Of a stretch of DNA of 19,489 bases, positions 14,257-19,489 are shown in pieces; the first letter of the stretch is position 1, and every line of letters begins with the position of its first letter. This stretch comes from an uncultured Treponema sp. (lineage in GTDB: Bacteria > Spirochaetota > Spirochaetia > Treponematales > Treponemataceae): contig CALDID010000053.1 in assembly GCA_937901865.1 (NCBI GenBank), forward strand, positions 1-19,489, read 5' to 3'. The notes under the pieces are model-generated. The model did no database searches. It was given only the letters and a program-made list of their open reading frames with translations, and had not been told where the DNA came from. The translations under genes and the position numbers were made by a program.

Positions 14257-15714
14257 ATGTTCACCGTACATTTTGAAACACTCGGCTGCAAATTAAATCA
14301 AATCGAATCCGAAGCTCTCGCGCGAACGTTCACCGACGAGGGATTTTCGGTCGATTTGGAGGCGATGACGGCGGCTAAAAGCGCACAAAGCGACACTATT
14401 CTTTCTATAATTAACACCTGCACCGTTACTTCAAAGGCTGAACAAAAAGCAAGGCGGCTTATGCGGCTGCTTTTAGCGAAATTTCCGACTGTAGCGGTCG
14501 TTGCAACGGGCTGCTACGCCGAGTTAGACGCTGCGCAAATCGAAAATATCGACGAGAGAATTGCGGTAATCCGAGGAAGCCGCAAAGACATCTTAGCAGA
14601 GCTTCCGAAAAAACTAAAATCATATCTTTCAGACAAAAATCCGAGCGCAAAAGAAGTTGCAGACTTTGTCAAATCGCTATCTCTAAACAAGCAAGAGATT
14701 CAAAAAACTGAAATCAATGAGAAGAATGCTATTGCGCCGCAGTTTTTGCTCTATACAGACACATTTCAAACACATTCGCGTTCTTCAATAAAGATACAAG
14801 ACGGCTGCGCAAACGCTTGCACTTATTGCCGCATACATTTAGCACGCGGAAAGAGCGTTTCGCTCGACGTAAAGACCGTTTTAGAGCGTGTTAGGCAACT
14901 TGAAACAGCAGGACAGAAAGAAGTCGTCTTCACAGGCGTAAACTTGAGCCAATATCGCGGCGAATGGGAAGGACATCGCGAAGATTTCGCAGGATTATTG
15001 CGCATACTCTTGGAAAACACACGCGATATTGCTTTTAGAATTTCGAGTTTTTATCCAGAACACATCACGGAAAAACTGTGCTACGTCTTAAAAAGCCCAC
15101 GAGTGCGCCCGTCATTTCATCTTTCGATACAAAGCGGCAGCGATACTATTTTGAAAGCAATGAAACGGCAATACAAAGCCGAAGATGTGTACAATGCAGT
15201 ACGACTTTTGCGCGAAACAAAGGAAAATCCGTTCATTGCGTGCGACATTATCGCAGGATTTCCAGGAGAAACAGACGAAGATTTTTCTCAAACGCAGAAA
15301 ATGTGCAGCGATTTGCATTTTGCGTGGATACATGCGTTTCCGTTCTCGCCGCGTCCTGACACTCCTGCATACACAATGACTCCGAAGATTCCAGAGCGAA
15401 TAAAAGGAGAGCGTGTTTTATGGCTCACACAGGCTGCACAGCAAGAAAAAATTGCATATATCAATTCACTTAAAGGAAAAACAGTTACGGCGATTGTTGA
15501 AAACAGCCGTGCAGACCGACTTTTACTCAAGAAAGTTCCGATTATACACGCTGTAACAGAAAACTTCTTGCATGCACAAATAAATCTCCCAGATTTACCC
15601 GAAGCAAAGCAGATAAAAGCAGGAGATTTAATCAAAATCGTGATAAAAGAGCCGTTAATTGACAAAATTCTGCACAACAATGACTCAGATGTGCAAGCCG
15701 AGCTTATTCTTTAG
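14257..15714 (+). CDS. mtaB: tRNA t6A37 methylthiotransferase
   Basis: Radical-SAM enzyme that adds a methylthio group to N6-threonylcarbamoyl-A37 of tRNAs reading ANN codons. Domains: UPF0004 with three Cys ligands C11 (LGCKLNQIES), C55 (NTCTVTS) and C86 (TGCYAEL); the radical-SAM cluster C184-x3-C188-x2-C191 (DGCANACTYC); and a C-terminal TRAM-like domain from about 415. The LGCKLNQ-type N-terminus and T-x-T-S following NTC favour MtaB over MiaB and RimO. At 485 residues it is slightly longer than usual. It has no good ribosome site; its ATG follows the stop of the TPR gene without a gap. It converges on the receptor gene with 17 bases between the stops, and no clear terminator is seen there. 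Confidence 0.93.
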   Translation: MFTVHFETLGCKLNQIESEALARTFTDEGFSVDLEAMTAAKSAQSDTILSIINTCTVTSKAEQKARRLMRLLLAKFPTVAVVATGCYAELDAAQIENIDERIAVIRGSRKDILAELPKKLKSYLSDKNPSAKEVADFVKSLSLNKQEIQKTEINEKNAIAPQFLLYTDTFQTHSRSSIKIQDGCANACTYCRIHLARGKSVSLDVKTVLERVRQLETAGQKEVVFTGVNLSQYRGEWEGHREDFAGLLRILLENTRDIAFRISSFYPEHITEKLCYVLKSPRVRPSFHLSIQSGSDTILKAMKRQYKAEDVYNAVRLLRETKENPFIACDIIAGFPGETDEDFSQTQKMCSDLHFAWIHAFPFSPRPDTPAYTMTPKIPERIKGERVLWLTQAAQQEKIAYINSLKGKTVTAIVENSRADRLLLKKVPIIHAVTENFLHAQINLPDLPEAKQIKAGDLIKIVIKEPLIDKILHNNDSDVQAELIL

Positions 15715-15731
15715 CCCTGCGTTGCATATTT

Positions 15732-18700
15732 TTAGACGGTGAACTGAACAATTTGCTCTCCAATGTCGCTAATTGCATTGTTCATACGGATAGACATACC
15801 CTTTAAGTCAACACCGCTTTCGCTGACTCGTTGCGCACCTAATGACATTTCTTTCATATTCTCGCTCATAATATAGCTTGAATCCTGCAATGTCGTGATG
15901 TTGTCGAGAATTGTCTTGTTTTCCTCACTCATCTCTTTTGCAGCTGACGTTACAACCTTTGAACTGTCCGTCATCTGCTTAAGAGTGCTAATGACGCGCT
16001 TTGAACCAGAGTTCTGTTCTTCCATAGAGTCTTTTATAGAGCGAACAATCTGATTAGTACGGACAATCTCATCAGAAACAGAAGTAAATGCACGGCTTGA
16101 TTCTTGAGACGCAGACACAACATCTATAATAGAGGCTTGAATCTCTTTTAGCTGCACGCCAATAGTTTTCGATTGCTTTGAAGATGTTTCTGAGAGTTTT
16201 CTAATCTCCTCAGAAACAACCGCAAATCCTCTTCCTGCATCTCCTGCGTGCGCCGCTTCAATAGCCGCATTCATCGCAAGCATATTTGTTTGGCTTGCAA
16301 TATTTGCGATTGTGGTGTTCGCTTCTTGAAGCATTTTCGATTTCTCTTCAATCTGCAAAATCTTTTCACTTACAGCTTTTTCCTTGCTCTGCCCCGCTTC
16401 AGCCTGCTCCTCAAGGTCTGTAAACACCGCAGCCATATTGTCAACCGACGTATTCACTGACCTAATATTATCAAGCATTTCTTCTACCGCGTTCGAAGCA
16501 GAATTTACTCCGCTTGCTTGCTCGGTAATCAGATTTTCAAGCGAAGAAATATTCGCCGCAATCTGATTAACAGAATCCGCAGTGTCTTGAACACTCATAT
16601 TCTGATTATCAATAGACGAATGAACCTTCTTTATATTCACGATAATCTGCGAAATTGCGTCTATTGTATTTTCTGTCGAAGATGACATATCTGAACCAAC
16701 AGAATTGAGCATTTTTTCGCTCTCTTTCACCTTAGAGATTATCAACTGAAACTTCTCAAGAAACCTGTTTTCTTCGTCTACCAACTCATTGAAGACTTTG
16801 AACATCTTGTGTTTCTTCATCAAAACACGCTTTGTCAAATCTGCATTTCCACTCGAAAGCTCAGCAACCGCATTCTTTAGCTTTTTAAGCTGACTTATAA
16901 GACCATAAATCGTAATGCTTAGCTCCACGATAACTAGCACAATCATCGCCGCAACAATTAGCCAAAACCAGAAATGCTGATAAAAATACGCTTGCTGAAT
17001 AAACAAAATCTCTGCATTATCATCGCTCAAGACTTTGTCGCCATTCGACGCAATCAAATGAAATCGGTATTTTCCAGGTTTCAAGTTTGTGTATGAAGCT
17101 GTTCGGCTGCCAAGCCAATTACAAAAAGCGGAATCAAATCCCTCTAGTTTATACTGAAATTGCATAAGCTCTGATGAAACAAAACTTAATCCTGCATACT
17201 TTATTCTAATGCGCTTTGTTCCCGCAGGAAGCACAATCGGCTCTTTGCTAGGATAAACTAGAGTATCATCAATCGTGATGTATTCGATGTTCGTACTAGG
17301 CTTTATGCTATTCAGCTGCAGTTTGTTCGGGTCGCACACCGCAAATCCATCAATAAGCGTAAACCACAGCTGCCCTCGTGAATCTATCATACTCAAAGCA
17401 GTTGATGTCGCCCCGATTGTCTTTAAGCCGTCAAATCGAGTGTAAAATTTCGGCACAATGTGAGTGCTTTTTCCGCTCACCATATCAATCATATCTTGCT
17501 TTTTTACGCTCGATACTCCTGCATTGCTCACAAACCACGCATTTTTCGCCCTGTCTTCAATCATCTGGAAAACGCTATCCGTTCCCATTCCGCTCGATTT
17601 CGTGAAGTTATCAAACTTTCCATTATACAGTCGGCTCACACCTGTACCTGTACAAATCCAAAATGCGCCGTCAGCGTCCTTTGAAATCTTAAAGACAATG
17701 TTTCCTGCAAGCCCGTTTTCTGTGGTGTAATGCTCTGTAAATCGCTCGCCTTCCATCACAACCACGCCGCCGCCATCTGTTCCAAGCCAGATTTTTCCCG
17801 TCGTCGCGTCTTCATAAATCGCCATAATATAGTTATGAGCCAAACCGTTTGATGTGGTAAATGATTTCACCTCTCCTGAGTCCGCTTTTACGATGTTTAA
17901 GCCCGATGTCGTTCCGATATAAATATCGTGCGTTCTTGCGCTTTCAATACCAACGCGAACCTTTTCGCCTGTCAAGCCATCCGCTTTTTTCCACTGCCCC
18001 ACAAGCTCCCCGTCTGGCGAAAATCGCATCTGTCCTAGATTTGCATAAGAGCTAACTAAAATATCTCCGTTAGACGCAATAGAAACATCTCGAATTCTCG
18101 CACTCTTGCAAAATGCAGTTATCGCATTGTATTCAGGAATAAGCGAATTATTTTTATCCACTTTATAGCAAACAAGCCCTTTATCACAACCGAACCACAC
18201 TCTGCCGTCTTTCCCCTCTGCAATCGCGTTTACCGAAGAAAGAAGCGGATACATCTTAAAGATACCGTGATTCATCTTTTGCGCGCCAGCCCTATCTGTT
18301 GCAATCCAAATGTTTCCCTCGCGGTCTTCTAAGATTTTATTCAGACTGTTGTCTATCAATCCGCTCGATTCTGAAAACTGACTAATAGAGCCATTGCGAT
18401 AAATTGAGATACCTGCATCTGTTGCAAACCAAATCACCCCGTTTTTATCTTGTTCAATAGAAGTAACCGTTGTACCGCTTTTGTCTGCAATCGCTAAATC
18501 AAACGTTTCAGCACTGCTACCCTCGCCCCGCACTGCAAAATGAGGCGAAACACCAAACCACAATGCCCCCGAATTATCTTCGCTTACCAAAGTAACAATA
18601 TTGCTTTGCAGGGAAACATCAGAAAACGTGTATTGAGAAAACGTATTATTCTTAAAATAATAAAGTCCCTTTTCTTTTGCCGTTGTTACCCAAACACGCC

Positions 18701-19268
18701 CCGTTTTATCACAATACACCGAAGAACAGATTTCGTGTAAATCGCTATGAGAGCTTTGAAAAGACGGGTCTGGCGATACGACTTCATAATCCTTTGTGAT
18801 ATAGACAACGCCGCCCGATGTTGCAACCCATATATTGCCGCTATCGTCTTCTGCGATGTCGCGAATTGAATTATTCGGCAATCCATTTGCTTTAGAAAAC
18901 TCTTTTATCTCTTCTGCGCTGTCCATAACAATGCGAAAAATGCCTTCGTCATTGCTTCCCACCCAAATAGCTCCGTCTTTTGCTTGAAAAATTGAGCGCG
19001 CAGACACAAAATTATATCGCGGGTCTAAACCTTTGTTAAAGACAGTGAAATCCACACCATCAAATCTCACTAAGCCTTCGTAAGTGCCAATATAAATATA
19101 GCCTTTGTCATCTTGAATTATGTCTGTTACCGTATTACTAGGAAGCCCCTCATCTTTTGTATACCCACGGCTTACATATTCAGATAAAAAATCGTCAAAC
19201 TCTTCTGCAAAAGAAAAAAGCTGAACGAATAGAAAAAAAATGAAAAAACAAAAAATAGATTTTTTCAT
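15732..19268 (-). CDS. Reg_prop/Y_Y_Y sensor fused to an MCP signalling domain
   Basis: A 1178-residue chemoreceptor-like transducer. ATG at 19268 is chosen over a TTG seven codons earlier because AGAGGT lies between them. A signal peptide (1-21, cleavage near SFA/EE) leads into 14 Reg_prop blade motifs of the form N-x-hydrophobic-x-x-I-x-x-D-x-x-G-x-I/L-W-hydrophobic-G/A-T, from about residue 45 to 650, enough for two seven-bladed propellers. A Y_Y_Y domain follows (about 670-755: YKLEGFDSAFCNW, NLKPGKYRFHLIASN), then one membrane helix (766-788). The cytoplasmic part is a long coiled coil with the MCP hairpin tip near M996 (NMLAMNAAIEAAHAGDAGRGFAVV). No kinase, receiver or HTH domain is present. 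The ligand may be a glycan by analogy with hybrid two-component sensors. Output through CheA/CheW is inferred. Confidence 0.93.
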   Translation of the reverse strand: MKKSIFCFFIFFLFVQLFSFAEEFDDFLSEYVSRGYTKDEGLPSNTVTDIIQDDKGYIYIGTYEGLVRFDGVDFTVFNKGLDPRYNFVSARSIFQAKDGAIWVGSNDEGIFRIVMDSAEEIKEFSKANGLPNNSIRDIAEDDSGNIWVATSGGVVYITKDYEVVSPDPSFQSSHSDLHEICSSVYCDKTGRVWVTTAKEKGLYYFKNNTFSQYTFSDVSLQSNIVTLVSEDNSGALWFGVSPHFAVRGEGSSAETFDLAIADKSGTTVTSIEQDKNGVIWFATDAGISIYRNGSISQFSESSGLIDNSLNKILEDREGNIWIATDRAGAQKMNHGIFKMYPLLSSVNAIAEGKDGRVWFGCDKGLVCYKVDKNNSLIPEYNAITAFCKSARIRDVSIASNGDILVSSYANLGQMRFSPDGELVGQWKKADGLTGEKVRVGIESARTHDIYIGTTSGLNIVKADSGEVKSFTTSNGLAHNYIMAIYEDATTGKIWLGTDGGGVVVMEGERFTEHYTTENGLAGNIVFKISKDADGAFWICTGTGVSRLYNGKFDNFTKSSGMGTDSVFQMIEDRAKNAWFVSNAGVSSVKKQDMIDMVSGKSTHIVPKFYTRFDGLKTIGATSTALSMIDSRGQLWFTLIDGFAVCDPNKLQLNSIKPSTNIEYITIDDTLVYPSKEPIVLPAGTKRIRIKYAGLSFVSSELMQFQYKLEGFDSAFCNWLGSRTASYTNLKPGKYRFHLIASNGDKVLSDDNAEILFIQQAYFYQHFWFWLIVAAMIVLVIVELSITIYGLISQLKKLKNAVAELSSGNADLTKRVLMKKHKMFKVFNELVDEENRFLEKFQLIISKVKESEKMLNSVGSDMSSSTENTIDAISQIIVNIKKVHSSIDNQNMSVQDTADSVNQIAANISSLENLITEQASGVNSASNAVEEMLDNIRSVNTSVDNMAAVFTDLEEQAEAGQSKEKAVSEKILQIEEKSKMLQEANTTIANIASQTNMLAMNAAIEAAHAGDAGRGFAVVSEEIRKLSETSSKQSKTIGVQLKEIQASIIDVVSASQESSRAFTSVSDEIVRTNQIVRSIKDSMEEQNSGSKRVISTLKQMTDSSKVVTSAAKEMSEENKTILDNITTLQDSSYIMSENMKEMSLGAQRVSESGVDLKGMSIRMNNAISDIGEQIVQFTV

Positions 19269-19301
19269 AAAAGAGCAACCTCTAATCAATTATTCTCAAT
19301 T

Positions 19302-19317
19302 ATGTATTATAATACAT
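19302..19317. promoter_or_regulatory. 16-bp perfect palindrome containing a -10-like TATAAT
   Basis: ATGTATTATAATACAT reads the same on both strands and carries TATAAT in the orientation of the receptor gene, 35-50 bases before its start codon. The -35 region 17 bases upstream (CTGAAT) is poor, so this may be an activator-dependent promoter. I see no sigma-28 motif. Confidence 0.45.
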
Positions 19318-19421
19318 CTTTTTGCTTATTCAGATTTTTTCTCTCATTCTGTAAAATTTTTATTACGCTATCTTTGTTTAGCTTTTTTGGAAATGTTACG
19401 GAAAGTATGCTGAAGTATCTG

Positions 19422-19482
19422 TTTATGTCATTCCCGAGTGTACCTTTATGTCATTCTCGTGTTTGACACGGAAATCTATCGT
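19422..19482. repeat. Short palindromic, partly tandem intergenic repeat
   Basis: TTTATGTCATTC occurs at 19422-19433 and again at 19445-19456. The second copy continues into the hairpin CGTGT-TTG-ACACG (19458-19470) and GAAATCT. The layout TGTCATTC...hairpin...GAATCT resembles REP-like intergenic repeats; this copy looks degenerate, and the first copy has lost the right arm. The block reaches nearly to the window end and may continue beyond it. Confidence 0.5.
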
Positions 19483-19489
19483 TGAAACA

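Noticed and set aside
15715..15731. Shared bidirectional terminator between mtaB and the receptor gene
   Set aside because: The 17-base gap and the adjoining gene ends show no stable stem followed by a U-tract.

Overview
The window looks like part of a spirochaete chromosome, most likely a host-associated Treponema. The evidence is the gene mix (a chemotaxis-type receptor with a Treponema-like MCP hairpin, a bactofilin, Sel1/TPR exported proteins, a large lipoprotein with a relaxed lipobox, MtaB), the moderately AT-rich sequence, and a tmRNA whose 3' CCA is not encoded. This assignment is inference; no species is claimed. Coding density is high and no CRISPR array, phage or intact insertion sequence is visible.

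Left part (1-3783, all minus strand): a tmRNA gene (ssrA) with a consensus promoter and a strong intrinsic terminator. Only about 14 bases after the terminator an M42 aminopeptidase gene begins, followed 19 bases later by an exported Sel1-repeat protein. The Sel1 protein ends in two copies of a roughly 39-residue helical motif.

Metal-homeostasis block (3784-5667, minus): a Fur-family regulator (probably Zur), a small membrane protein with a His/Cys cluster and a zinc-type ABC substrate-binding protein form one operon. The promoter -10 box is overlapped by a 25-bp dyad of the Fur/Zur 7-1-7 shape, so autorepression is likely. No permease or ATPase gene is present here. Upstream lie an intrinsic terminator and a 76-bp imperfect palindrome that may be a mobile-element relic or a structured RNA, then a DUF6261-like protein with its own sigma-70 type promoter.

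Cobalamin block (6738-10591, minus): a DUF2281-like antitoxin and a PIN-domain toxin (VapBC-like) sit directly upstream of cobB/cbiA, cobT and cobU. Every junction is overlapping or nearly so, so the toxin-antitoxin pair and the cobamide genes probably share a transcript. CobT and CobU act in nucleotide-loop assembly; cobS is not in the window.

Plus-strand block (10698-15714): a promoter directed away from the toxin-antitoxin promoter drives a large lipoprotein gene whose start codon lies almost at the predicted transcription start (leaderless). A bactofilin, an exported TPR protein and the tRNA methylthiotransferase MtaB follow. The last two genes abut exactly (TAG-ATG).

Right part (15732-19489, minus): a very large receptor gene converges on mtaB. 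Its predicted periplasmic part has 14 Reg_prop blade motifs plus a Y_Y_Y domain, the layout of the hybrid two-component sensors of Bacteroidetes. After one membrane segment, however, it carries an MCP signalling domain instead of a kinase. The extreme right end holds a short palindromic, partly tandem repeat.
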